DNA from: Paroedura picta
Taxonomy: Eukaryota > Chordata > Lepidosauria > Squamata > Gekkonidae
Reading direction: 5' to 3'
Assembly (NCBI RefSeq): GCF_049243985.1
Contig: NC_135373.1
Location: 83,330,213 to 83,394,212 of the forward strand
Length of the DNA stretch: 64,000 bases
In this document: positions 47,290 to 57,897 of the stretch, piece after piece
How positions within the stretch are numbered: the stretch's first letter is position 1
Layout of the letters: every line of letters begins with the position of its first letter
The notes under the pieces: generated by a model
Databases searched by the model: none
Told to the model about the DNA's origin: nothing
The model's input: only the letters and a program-made list of their open reading frames with translations
Made by a program: the position numbers and the translations under genes

Positions 47290-48195
47290 TGCTATTTTTA
47301 ATCTATCTTTTTAAATAAAATTTCTATTCAAGACTTTAAAATATAACAGATAAAAAGAAAGATACAAAATACTAAATAAGGACATAAAAGTAAAAGAAAA
47401 GAAAATGACGAGGCTTCTAATTTTATGATTATAATAAATCAAGTCGTTACCTTTTGCAGCATGATAGAATATAAAGGAATTTAAAACCACTGTATTTTCT
47501 GTACATTTATGTACATTCATATTTCCCCCCTTAGTACTCAAAGCCATAAACCTTGATTTAATTTTGGTTTGTATCATACAGAAAGTCCATAAAATGTTTG
47601 CAAATAACTACAAATACTGTAGTTGTCTTTTCTTTAATGAAAGCAGTAAGTTTAGTAATTTCAGCTTATTCTACCATCTTTATCATCCATTCTTGCAGGT
47701 AATAATGAACTGTTCCGTTTTTGATCATATAGCAGTCTGAGCGCTGTAATCATATATTAGAAACAAAGTTCCTTTTTTTCAAATTATTTCCCTATTAATC
47801 CCAAGAAGACTGTCCCTACTTTCATTTGTATCTCATTCTCTAGTAACTTCTGGATAAACCTATGTTTTGTATCCAATTTTTTGACCTTCTTACAACCATT
47901 TGTCAACCAATGATGAAATATGTCCCTTCATGTTGTTCATATTTCCAACAAGTATTAGACGTATTTTTGTACAATTTTTATGACCTTCCAGGTGACAAAT
48001 ACCAACGATACATCATTTTATAAAAGTTCTCAAGATTAGACCTTAATGTAAATTTAAGACCCTGTGTCCACATATTTTCCCATGGCTCCATTTGTAGTTC
48101 ATGTCCAATGTTTTCTGCCCATTTTATCATACATTCTTTCAGATTATTCCTCTTTCATTTGTGTCTTTCAAAATTGCTAATTGTTTCCTAGCAAC
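47290..48195 (-). mobile_element. Probable L1-type LINE 3' part (minus)
   Basis: AT-rich sequence that, read on the minus strand, resembles the decayed end of an L1 ORF2 and 3' UTR, with the 3' terminus near 47320 (complement of TTTAAATAAAATTTCTATTC). No frame is intact. The call is by general pattern only. Confidence 0.4.
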
Positions 48196-48329
48196 TTGCT
48201 GCAACATTGTTAGCTGACTTGAGTCCAAAGAGATAAGGCAGGATATAAATGTTTTAAATAAATTGGGAAATTATCTTTAGAGATGATGTGTTTGATTATC
48301 AGTGACTATTGCTGAGGTCCATCCATGGG

Positions 48330-48640
48330 ACAAATTCATTTTATCTAAAACATTTATTCGCCACCTTTATCCCTTGCAGAACCCATGGTGTATTACAATA
48401 AAAACATCATTAGAACACAATAAAAATGACAATTATAAAACCTATATGAATAACAATTTAAAAATCCAGTTAGTGATGCCTATAATAAAAGCTAAATCAA
48501 TCAAAATGAGGTCCTAAATATAATTGCCCCCCCCCCGTCTCATGAAGATTGCCAATGGAGGGGCCTGACCCACCTCCCTGGGGGAGCTGTTCCGGTGGGC
48601 ATTTTTCCTCTGTTCAAGGCCTGCATTCTCCTTTTTTTAC
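48330..48640 (-). mobile_element. LINE 3'-end fragment (minus)
   Basis: TTCGCCACCTTTATCCCTTG, ATTTAAAAATCCAGTTAG, then CCTGACCCACCTCCCTGGGG. This is the complementary strand of an L2/CR1-like 3' untranslated region, like the piece at 22780-22960. Confidence 0.5.
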
Positions 48641-48659
48641 AAAGTCTCTGCAATGTGCA

Positions 48660-48882
48660 GTGTAGTGGTTAGTGTCAGGCTGGGCTTGAGAGAACTAGGT
48701 TCAAAGCCATGGTGCATTAGAAGCTGGCTGCCTGGCTTCAGACTAGTTATACATTCTTAGCTTCTTCTGTCTCACATGCTGCTTCTTGGAGGATAAAATG
48801 ACAAGGAGAAGAACAACGTAAGTAACTTAGAGCAGCACTGGGGAGAAAGACTGGATATAAATGAAGTGAATAAATAAATGTA
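48660..48882 (+). mobile_element. MIR/CORE-like tRNA-derived SINE
   Basis: GCAGTGTAGTGGTTAGTGTC (A box), TAGGTTCAAAGCC (B-box-like), AGGATAAAATGACAAGGAG, ACTGGATATAAATGAAGTG, (AAAT)n tail. It is an older relative of the SINE split at 37745. Confidence 0.75.
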
Positions 48883-50094
48883 CAAATTCTCCCATAGTTC
48901 TGGTACAGTGTAAATCGTGGGAGAATATGGTAACATGGGTCTAAGTGAGTCTTGCAGATAAAGTTCCTTCCTTTCCAGCTCAGTGTTACAAGAACTAAGC
49001 AGCTTTAGGTAAGCCTCCTAAGGACAATGTTCCTCAAGCATCTAGTTTAATCATCATGTAAAGCATTTTCATTGTAAAATCTAATGGCAGTGCTAGACTC
49101 ACAGATATTATATTGCAATGTGTGTTGCCCAATTCAGGTGTTGTTTTCACTTGCTGCCTATTCTTAATTCCATAATTAAGGACTTAATGTTCCACTTAGC
49201 AATTTCTTTGTGCAATGCTTACCTTTGATGCCTTTTACCTTTTATATTATATTCTCCACCACCTTAAAGCAGTTCTCCCAGCCCAGCAACAATTATTGGA
49301 GGTATGCAGCAAAGATTTTCTCCTTTCCCCCTTGTTCTGAGTACTGTGGCTTAAAGAGGAACTTGTGGTGGTCATAAGCCTGCAGGACTTCAAAAATAAT
49401 TTGATAGTTCAACTCTGGATAGTTTGTTTACTGACTTTCCATTCTTTGTTTCTGGATAAACCATCAGTGGAGGCAATCAAGTTTTTTTCTTCTTTGGTTT
49501 TAGATTGTAGCCCCAATTTTACAGTCATGGTTAATGGATCTGCCTTACATTGTGTCAACTTTGTCATCTGCCTGAAGTTTGTGTTGGAATACAATTCAAA
49601 GGTGCAATGGACCCTGATTGACATTGGGATTGTGGTGGACAGGGGGAAGGGGTTTAACATAGTCCCATGCAATTTACTTGATGTAGAACCAGGAGACTGC
49701 TAATTTGCCCCCTGGAGAAATTTATGGGCTACCTGTATGTTTCCACAGTGGTGCGTATCTTGGTCCCCCAAGCCATTTTAGGGTAGTAAATGGCACCTGG
49801 CTGGAAAAGAAAGGTTTAAGTCATATTTCCTTGCATGCTGCACTCCTGATCTGAATAAGAATACTATGTGCTTGGAAATTAATTTTCATATTTGGTTTGA
49901 CAGACCTATAAACCTGTAATATGTCCTTCAGTGCAGAAGTGATATTTCTGATTCCATCAATATCACCTCTGTCTGCTGCTTCAGAATACAAATGGTACAG
50001 TATGGAATCAAATTATGCCATTGTTTTATTTGGCATGTGGCTTGGTGCCACATGTGAAGAGTAACATTGATTTTAAAAGGTGCAATTGTACTTA

Positions 50095-50515
50095 AACTAG
50101 CAAGAAAGCCCATGGCAACCAGGAATGCAATGGGCGCTAGGACCCAGGAGACACCGGCAGGTGCAGATCTCTCTCACAGCAGGAGCCATAGGAGGTAATC
50201 AGAGCTCCTAGCAGGGAAGCAAGGGTCCTTTGCAGTTTGGGGATTGTTCGCAGTTTGTCTCTGTTTGTCTCTCTCCCTTGCAGCAGGAGCCATAGCAGGT
50301 AATCAGGGGTTGTTTGTGGTTTGGCAGGGGCCTCTGTGTGTCTATCAGGCATCTGAGAGCAAAGTGACTAGCATCCAGGGAAGGAGGGCGGGAGCTGGAG
50401 AGGGAAGGCCTATCAGGCTGGCCGCACCCAGATTGTCCCTATTCCATCTTGGACAGCCAGGATGCTCTCCACCCCCAGGACTGTTTCACAATATTAAGAG
50501 GAACAATGGATAAGG
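50095..50515 (+). repeat. Repeat family R1, second long copy
   Basis: Opens CTAGCAAGAAAGCCCATGG, with a short inverted repeat GCCCAT..GCAATGGGC, then GCGCTAGGACCCAGGAGACA. The unit CAGGAGCCATAGGAGGTAAT follows, repeated at about 50165 and 50285. It shares its opening and end with 43240-43740. Confidence 0.6.
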
Positions 50516-50639
50516 AAGTGATGTAAAAATTTACGCACATGAGATTACACTCTTACAGAACTTAATGAAAGCGAAGAGTGGTGACTTTAGGAACATAACA
50601 TAGGAATTGGTCTCCAAAAAGGATAAAATTTACACGTAT

Positions 50640-50945
50640 TGGTTGGAGCGATAATTTACAGATCCCACTCAACCATTCAGCTACACACTATAGAGAGTTC
50701 TATATAGCTATATTTCTATATATAGTGTATTATCATAATCTTGACCACTGAGGAAGACCTGGAAGGGTCGAAACGCATTTGGTCCTTGGTCCTATGTGCC
50801 GTTAGTTCGGTATAGTTTTTAAGAAGTTTTTATTCTGTTTTTAATTTTGCAATAAATAATTAACAAGTTTTACATTATTTTTATTGTTCAGCTCAACTTT
50901 TGAGTTCCTACCTGTTAAGGTTGGGTTTTGTTCCTTTTTTGGTTT
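50640..50945 (+). repeat. Repeat family P2 with hammerhead-like core
   Basis: Contains GACCA-CTGAGGA (50743-50754), hairpin GACC-TGGAA-GGGTC, GAAAC (50770-50774), and a downstream TGGTCC that can pair with GACCA. This is the layout of a type I hammerhead ribozyme. It is followed by AATAAATAATTAAC and the family end CAGCTCAACTTTTGAGTTCC..GGTTGGGTTTTGTTCC, shared with 33640-34110 and 11225-11285. Confidence 0.6.
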
Positions 50946-51012
50946 AGCATTGCAGACATAGGAGCCACTGTTTTGCATAATGGCTTAGTGTTTTAAGAAG
51001 TCTCATTTTATA

Positions 51013-51246
51013 CCCCAAGCTGGCCTGATCTTGTCAGACATCAGAAACTAAGCAGAGTCAGCCCTGGTCAGTACTTGAATGAAGTCCAGGGTTGCACCGG
51101 CGATGCAAACGCGCATGCGCACAGTTGCCACGCATGTTCATTAGTGCCCACTGGTGGTGAAAACACGCATATGCTGCAACTGCATGCATGCGCGTTAGCA
51201 ACACCCCGGAGGTGGTCCCTGACCTGAGAAAGGTTGGGGACCGCTA
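51013..51246 (+). mobile_element. 5S-SINE head fused to a truncated hAT miniature element
   Basis: 51013-51085 holds a 5S-like head (AGAAACTAAGCAGAGTCAG, TACTTGAATGAAGTCC). From about 51086 to 51246 the sequence is the interior and one end (GGTTGGGGACCGCTA) of the hAT group seen at 54394. It includes TGGTGGTGAAAACACGC. The left hAT end is missing. Confidence 0.6.
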
Positions 51247-52844
51247 CCTTAGAGAACCTCTGGCTGAGTCTCTCTTCTGCGGGCAAACACAGTGTCTCTC
51301 AAACAAGCTGAGGAAGGCTTGAGATTATGTCTTAACTACTAATCATGTTTTGGATTATGTCTGTCAAGTATTGAGATACTGATAAATTGCCAGACTAATT
51401 AAGGTTCATTGTATATTTGAAGTGTCATTGAATGAGGTACTGTGTGAAGTTTATTTTTGTAATCCAAGAGATGATTCATTCTTAGCAACAGCTGGAATAC
51501 TTTTGCAGTGGACTGATCTGAAATGCATTTTGTGATACTAACTTTCCTATGCCCCTTAAGTTTCTTATTCAGTGAGTTCAAGGTAAAGTGAGTTCAAGTA
51601 AAAGTCTCTCATGTCATAAAATTGGTTTCAGTTCAATGCAGAAGTTCCCCAGGGTATTTCAGTATTACAATTATAACACTGATATTTGTCCAGAAGTCCT
51701 AGAATAGGCAATTCTTGTCTATATTAATTACTACTAGGGATGGGCACAACCTAGTGCACGAACCTTAAACATCACAAAAATCACCTGGGTAATGGTCCAC
51801 AAGGCAAGGTCCATGCGATCTTGCATGAGCCTCCCATGACCCTCCATGTAGTTTTCCAATAAAGTTTGGCAGTTTGTGGTAGGGCATGTCATCACTGTCT
51901 TAAGCATACATGCTGGCGCTGACCAATTGATTGTCAAAGCAATGGGTGGTGGTGGTGGGGGGTGAGATTGACTTCTGCAGCCCTGGAAACACCAACAGTG
52001 GCCCTCCAAAGCTCAACAGGCAGCACTGCCAAGCATGCACACAACTGTTTTTTTTCCATTGGCATTTTTTGTGGTGTGCAGTTAGAGAGGGAAGGAATCT
52101 GGGAGGATTACTGGAAGTCAAACAGTGGGACAAAGGCAGAAGTCAGAGAGGGAAGGGAACTGCTGGATTACTGTGGAAAGGATTCTCAATGTGAACTGTG
52201 GGGTTGGAGATTTGTTGTTTTTCTGCTCACGACAAACAGAGGGGCTTAGCTATATTGGTTCCTTGCCTAAGAACCCCACCCTTTAAGAGAGAGAGAGAGA
52301 CTCTGGGAGGATGGCAGAATGGGCTTAGATGGAGATTTTTTTCTAACAGCCACCATTAGTGCCCACTCTCATCTGCATGGCACACAAGGGTGTTGATGAC
52401 GAGCACGGTGTGTGGATCTTCAGCCAAGCCACCCAGTGGCTAAATCCCTCTGAAAGGTGTTAACAGAGAGGGTAGCTTAGAATCGTAAGTCCAGCTATCA
52501 CCCCAACTGCAGGAAAGGGGGCCATATCCCAGGAGGCCCCTGTGACAGTGCTCTCAAACTAAGCATCCTTAAAAGCTGAAGTGTGTGACCAGGTAGGTGA
52601 AACGATGCCCTTGGGGATCTACAGTGAATTGGACATCTGTAGTCCACAAATGGGGGGGGGGGCATTCTACCACATTACAAACCTCATGAACTAAACTGGT
52701 TTGGAAAATAAGATGGTTCATGATAGATTGTGGTTCATGCAGACTTGCAAACTTCAATTTTCCAGTTGCCAACACCTACTGAAAGCAAATAAGAAAATTC
52801 CTTCCTTGACTTTGGAATATGCAATGGTGCACAGTGTTTGTTCG

Positions 52845-52980
52845 GACAAAGCAGTAATATCAGAACTTTCTTAGCCTCACCTACCTCACAGAGTGTTGTG
52901 GAGAGAGGAAAGGGAAGGCAATTGTAAGCTGCTTTGAGACTCCTGGTAGAGAAGCGGCATATAAGAACCGACTCTTTTCT
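52845..52980 (+). mobile_element. tRNA-derived SINE, 5'-truncated
   Basis: CAGTAATATCAGAACTTTC, CCTCACAGAGTGTTGTGGAG, GCTGCTTTGAGACTCC, AAGCGGCATATAAGAACC. This is the 3' half of the SINE family of 29660. Confidence 0.85.
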
Positions 52981-54393
52981 AAATGAACTAAGGGAAAAAT
53001 GCTTAAGCTATTTCCTCTAACTTAGGAAGAGCTACCCCTAATGCTAGATGGGTGTGGAAGGCCAATAGTTCATGATGAAGCACAGAAAGCCTGTTGTGGG
53101 ATATTTCTGTGATAATGTCTCACATTTTAGGTCTTATCCTTCTAAGAAATATGATCTAAGGAAGCTGTTTTCCTCCCCCACACATTAATCATTGCATTGA
53201 GTTTTGACATAAAGAGAGCATCAAAAAAAACAAGATAAGCCTGAATGATAATTGCTCTGGTTTGAATATTTCATACAGGAGATGTCACTGGGAAAATATG
53301 AAAAGGCCTATATAATGATTCAAAGGAGGAATGCTGATTTGTTCTAGTACTGCATTCACAATTTATGAAATCCAGCTTGGTTACAATACAAGACAATATT
53401 AAATGTCAGAAAACATTTATACTGTTAGAACACTAGTTGTGACGGTGCAGACTGCCCATAACAGGGGTGTGTGGGGGCAAGCATTTTCAGAACTGCATTA
53501 AATATATAATATATAATAAAATAAAAATTAATTGTTCCTTAATATATCTACCAGTTAAACATCCAGGGAACTGAAATCCATCCACCTATTAAAGTCATGT
53601 ATGTTTTTGCAGGGATTTATGTTCTTAAAAGGAAATAATGCAATTCAGAAATAGGGCTAGATCACGGATTTTTTAATATATAATTTATTTGCCACTGACA
53701 AACATTTATCCATCTCACTTTTCCCTGAGAAAGACCTGCCACAGACAAGTAATTTAGGCCAACTAGCTGAAGAATTATCTACCCAACATTCCTAAAAACA
53801 GTGTAGTATAAGCTATTAGTGCTATTCCCTCACACTAAATTTGTATTTGTATTTGTATTTCTTAATTTCTACCATGGCAAAGATTGTGCTTTTCAGGCCT
53901 CAAATGTAGAATGGCACAAGCAATTCTGCTTAGGCAAAAATCTGTCAGGATCCACTATCAATTATATGAGTCACTGTTAATAGAACTTAAACCATAAAGA
54001 AGCCATGGCACTGTGTATATTTATATACTGTAGTTCCTTTATAGAAAATTCTGAGAAAACGTAGGATAAGTAGGACCATAGCAAAAAATTAACATCAAAT
54101 TCATATTCTTGCACTCTTGCATTAATGCACAATAGCTACTCAGACTTGACGAAATCCTATAGTCACATAGGAGAAAGGAGCCAAAAGATTCAATAAGACC
54201 AACAGAGATGAGGTTCAAAAGGATCAAACCAGAAGAATCATCCGAAAAAATTACTGGAGGTCATAAAAAGGTACTACTATTTGAAAGATTCAGATAGCTC
54301 TGAGAATCAATACAGTAAGGAAAATTGTTATTCTTGTGGGCAGGAAATGTTTACACCACTCTTCTAATCATGGAAAAGCAGTGTCCTCTAGAC

Positions 54394-54747
54394 TAGCGGT
54401 CCCCAACCTTTTTAAGGTTGAGGACCGCGCCCGGGGGTGGTGAAGAGCCGGCGGCCTGGGTGCCACGCATGTGAGTTAGCGCCCCTGGTGGTGAAAACGT
54501 GCATGCATGTTTTCACCACCAGGGGATGCTAACACGCATGCGTGGGAGCTCCGCGCATGTGCCCGCCAGCAGCTGTGCCTGCATCTTCCCCCCCAGCTCT
54601 CACAGCAGAAAACTAGCCGGGCCGTGAGTGAAGTGGCCGTTTCTCTCTGCGGGGGGGGGGGGGGGGAGGAGAGGCAGGCGTAGCGGCCCATCACCGAGGC
54701 CTTCGCGGCCCACTAGTGGGCCGCAGACCGGGAGTTGACGACCCCCG
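54394..54747. mobile_element. hAT miniature element with central palindrome
   Basis: Left end TAGCGGTCCCCAACC, right end complementing CGGGGGTCGTCAAC, and an exact 8-bp target duplication CTCTAGAC (54386-54393, 54748-54755). It contains a perfect 17-bp inverted repeat around GTGCATGCAT (54482-54525) and a 14-base G-run near 54653. Confidence 0.88.
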
Positions 54748-54849
54748 CTCTAGACCTTGTGTTCCAACAATTAGAAGTTTTTATTCATTATAAATTACTA
54801 ATTTAACCTCAAACTGAAATGAGGGGGTAGGGAGAGAAAGCATATTATC

Positions 54850-55400
54850 CTCAACTACTAGTGCCCTACTTGGTCCTGGAACACCTAACCACAGTGACCA
54901 CACGACAGTCACCTCTAGACTGGACTTCTGCAACTTGCTCTATGCTGGCCTGACCTTATCCTTTATCCGGAAATGACAACTGGTCCAAAACACAGTTACC
55001 TGGGTCCTCACAGCAACATCATGGAAGTCCCACATCCAGCCCATCCTCCAGCAGCTGCACTAGCTTTGGTAGAATTCAGGATCAGGCTTAAAGTTTTGGT
55101 TATCACCTTTAAGGCCACATGTGGTCTGGGCCCAGTATACCTGAGGGATTGCCTCTCTGCCTACACCCCTCAAAGAGCCTTATACTCCACAACCTCCAAC
55201 CTCCTGGTGGTCCCTGGCCGCAAGGAAGCCCACTTAACCTCAACCAGGGCTTTCTCCATCCTGCCCCCACCTGGTGGAACGAGCTCCCAGAAGAGATCAG
55301 GGCCCTGACAGAACTTGAACAGTTCCACAGGGGCTGCAAAAGGGAGCTCCTCCGCCACGAATTTGGTTAAGGTTGACCTGAACCACTGCTTCCCTTTGGC
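54850..55400 (+). mobile_element. L2-type LINE reverse transcriptase C-terminus (plus)
   Basis: Decayed coding sequence with the L2 signatures FRIRLKVLVITFKA, LGPVYLRDCLSAY and a WWNELP-like WWNELPEE near 55275. It belongs to the family of 34627-35515. Its 3' tail is separated from it by a Sauria SINE and resumes at about 55830-55935 (GCCCTGAGCCTTTGAGGAGG). Confidence 0.85.
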
Positions 55401-55524
55401 TCCCAAGCCTCCCTCTCATTACAGATCTGCCCAACCCACTAGGCCATCAGCACAAGTTGATTAATGTTCTCCCCAGTATTCTACCATTCCAAAATGTTGT
55501 TTATTGTTATCACTATATTGTTAT

Positions 55525-55810
55525 CATTAAAGGTAAAGGTAAAGGTATCCCCTGTGCAAGCACCGAGTCATGTCTGACCCTTGGGGTGACGCCCTCTAGC
55601 GTTTTCATGGCAGACTCAATACGGGGTGGTTTGCCAGTGCCTTCCCCAGTCATGACCGTTTACCCCCCAGCAAGCTGGGTACTCATTTTACCGACCTTGG
55701 AAGGATGGAAGGCTGAGTCAACCTTGAGCCGGCTGCTGGAATTGAACTCCCAGCCTTATGGGCAAAGCTTTCAGACGGCTGCCTTACCACTCTGCGCCAC
55801 AAGAGGCTCT
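55525..55810 (-). mobile_element. Sauria-type SINE, full length (minus)
   Basis: The minus strand reads AAGAGCCTCTTGTGGCGCAG (tRNA-like head with A box), GGGAGTTCAATTCC (B box), CCTTCCATCCTTCCAAGG and CACTGGCAAACCACCCCG. It ends GTGCTTGCACAGGGGATACC with (CTTTAC)n at 55530. It is a complete member of the squamate SINE family that uses BovB-like 3' ends. Confidence 0.93.
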
Positions 55811-55994
55811 TTATTGTTTATTTATTGTTATTTATTTTTATCATTATCACCACATTATTACAAACTCAGTTACCTGTATTCATGTAAAACGCCCTGAGCC
55901 TTTGAGGAGGGTGGTATAGAAATACAATAAATACGCTTTGATTTTTTTCAAGGTTTGGAAGAGGTGAGCTTCCAGCCTAAGTGGAAGGAGTGGG

Positions 55995-56045
55995 AATAGA
56001 TGGGTGTGGTGGTGGTGGTGGTGGTGGTGGTGGGGGGGGGGGGAA
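55995..56045. repeat. (GGT)n microsatellite running into a G-run
   Basis: About nine GGT/GTG units followed by roughly 12 G. Purine/G-rich on one strand and prone to slippage. Confidence 0.9.
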
Positions 56046-56282
56046 GGTAAGAGACAGAGGAGGATGCCAAACTGTGACTCAGGAAGGGACAGAGGAGCAG
56101 AGGAGCACTGCTGAGTAAACACAAGTGCCTTGCCGGGCAGGATTTCACTCTCTGAAGAACTGTTGTGGGACAGTAGATCTGCTGCCCTGTTGGATTGTCT
56201 TTACCTCTGTATTGTAAAAAAAAAAGAAAAAAAAAAGGGAATGGCTGTTAAGCCACACTGGGCTTCCTTTTTCTCCACCCAA

Positions 56283-56350
56283 GCACTAAGCAGGGCCAGC
56301 TCTGCTTCACTTCCAGTATCTGACCAGATCAGGCTAGCCTGGCCTATGCA
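56283..56350 (-). mobile_element. 5S-rRNA-SINE head fragment (minus)
   Basis: GCACTAAGCAGGGCCAGC and CTGACCAGATCAGGCTAGCC are the 5S-like modules of the SINE family, rearranged in this short fragment. Weakly supported. Confidence 0.4.
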
Positions 56351-57049
56351 GGTCAGGGCAAACGGGGGACTATATTACCATACATATTTCTTCCCAACAT
56401 CTCCATTAAAATCCTCAAGACAGTCTCTAAGAAATACAAACACTTCAAATTTCATAACTGATGTATCTTATAACTATAATTTTCATTTTCATCACTACAT
56501 ATTCTGTTACATATTTCATTTCTACATGCTAGGCAGTTTCCGATATACATGTGTTCAAAATATAAGTTTATTATATATTTCACAATAAATCCCCTTACAC
56601 TTTTAAGTTAAATACTTGTTCTCATTCTGCTTTTGCATTGTAATAAGTTTACATGCCTTGCAATGCATTTAAATAGTTTTAAAATTGTCTCCTTAAGCTC
56701 CTCTTACCTTCAGAGATCAGGTTTGACTCAGAAAAGCTTTTACCCTGGAGTATTTTTGTTGGTCTTTTAGGTACTACTAGGATCCAAACCTTTCTTTCCT
56801 CCAGCCTTCATAATCCTAGTGGCTAAATAAGGGACTATCTAGTGATCCAGATGAAATTAGTCTCCAGGTTAGCTCACAGCTGTCTAACAAGCGTCACCTG
56901 ATACCTTCCAAAAGGAGCTAGCAAACTACAACAGCACCGTTTACAAGCTTCTAAATTCTCTTACTGTTCATCAAACCGGTTTTTCCAAAAAGGGGGTGAA
57001 CGTACAATCCTAATAAAACACGCAACATTTTGGTGTTGAATTGCGTTTT

Positions 57050-57735
57050 GGGCGGGAGAACCCAACGGGCCTCACTCTCATCCCGTCTGCCAGCCAAACG
57101 TACGGAGCGCCTAAGACGAAGGGGGAGCGAGGGACACTCGCGTCTGAAGCAGAAGCGCCTCTCCGCTGTGCTGCCGCACGACAGTCTTGTGGTCTCCCCT
57201 GGCAGGAAATCCCAACGATGTCCTGGGAAGTTCTTCCAAAGGGTGAGAGCGTGGCCTGCTGCCTCGCGTCCCGGCGGCGGCGGGGAACCTCCTTTCCCAA
57301 GACGGCGGAACCCCTCCCCCCGGAACTGGGATAACCCGAGAGTGACAAGTCCCGCCTTCTCCCGCGTCCTATCACTTGCGATCCGGGCAATTTCTCCCCG
57401 CCTCCTCAACGCAGCTAGGAAGGCAACGGCCCCGCCCCGCGCTTGGCCGTCTTCGGAGAAGGGAGGGAGGGGGGGCTTTAAAAGCGAGCGCCCGGCGGGT
57501 CGCGTGACAGCACGCCGCGTGACGTAGGAGGAAGACGGCGGCGCCATTAGAGCGGGGCGGGCGGGGCGTGTGCCTGTTTCTCAGCCCGGCTGGGGCGCTC
57601 CGGGGGGCGTCTGCGCCGCGACCTCTTCCCGTCCCGTGGGGCCAGGCCTTCTTCCGCGTCCCGTGTCGGAGGTGGGGCGGGGGGCGCGGCTGTGGCGGAT
57701 GTGAGGCCGCGGCAGCGGCGGCGACTTCGCTGCGG
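57050..57735 (+). promoter_or_regulatory. RAB21 CpG-island promoter and leader
   Basis: Dense CpG sequence directly upstream of the RAB21 start. GC boxes (CCCCGCCCCGC at 57430s, GGGGCGGGCGGGGCG at 57553-57567), a CRE-like GTGACGTAGG near 57520 and a YY1-like GCGCCATTAG at 57540-57549 cluster around 57420-57570. This suggests transcription starts near 57545-57570. A start-stop ATGTGA lies at 57699-57704 in the leader. Confidence 0.7.
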
Positions 57736-57897
57736 ATGGCGACGGCGACTTCTAGCGCAGGAAGTGGCGGCGGCACGGCCGGGCGAAACTTCTCCTTCAA
57801 GGTGGTGCTGCTCGGCGAGGGCTGCGTGGGGAAGACGTCGCTGGTGCTCCGCTACTGCGAGAACAAGTTCAACGACAAGCACATCACCACCCTGCAG
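57736..57897 (+). CDS. RAB21: RAB21 first coding exon (endosomal small GTPase), partial gene
   Basis: RAB21 is a Rab5-subfamily GTPase of early endosomes that guides integrin and cargo trafficking. The exon encodes residues 1-54. A Gly/Ser/Thr-rich N-terminus (the usual variable part; Ala/Gly-rich in mammals) is followed by FSFKVVLLGEGCVGKTSLVL, containing the P-loop GEGCVGKTS (27-35). Then comes RYCENKFNDKHITTLQ with the switch I threonine, identical to the mammalian sequence. The ATG at 57736 fits the family start. The frame is open further upstream, but only through GC-rich leader. The donor CAG|GTAGGG follows residue 54 in phase 0. Exon 2 (starting ASFLTKKL in mammals) is not in the remaining 6.1 kb, so the gene continues beyond the window. 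Confidence 0.96.

Larger units (their letters stand above)
41046..57000. other. Intergenic region between TMEM19 and RAB21, repeat-dense
   Basis: About 16 kb without host exons. Named elements are listed separately. The intervals 46570-47280, 48890-50090, 51290-52840 and 52990-54380 show no gene and no repeat I can name. Confidence 0.6.

Noticed and set aside
57010-57547. Minus-strand frames opposite the RAB21 promoter
   Set aside because: CpG-island composition keeps them open; no recognisable protein.
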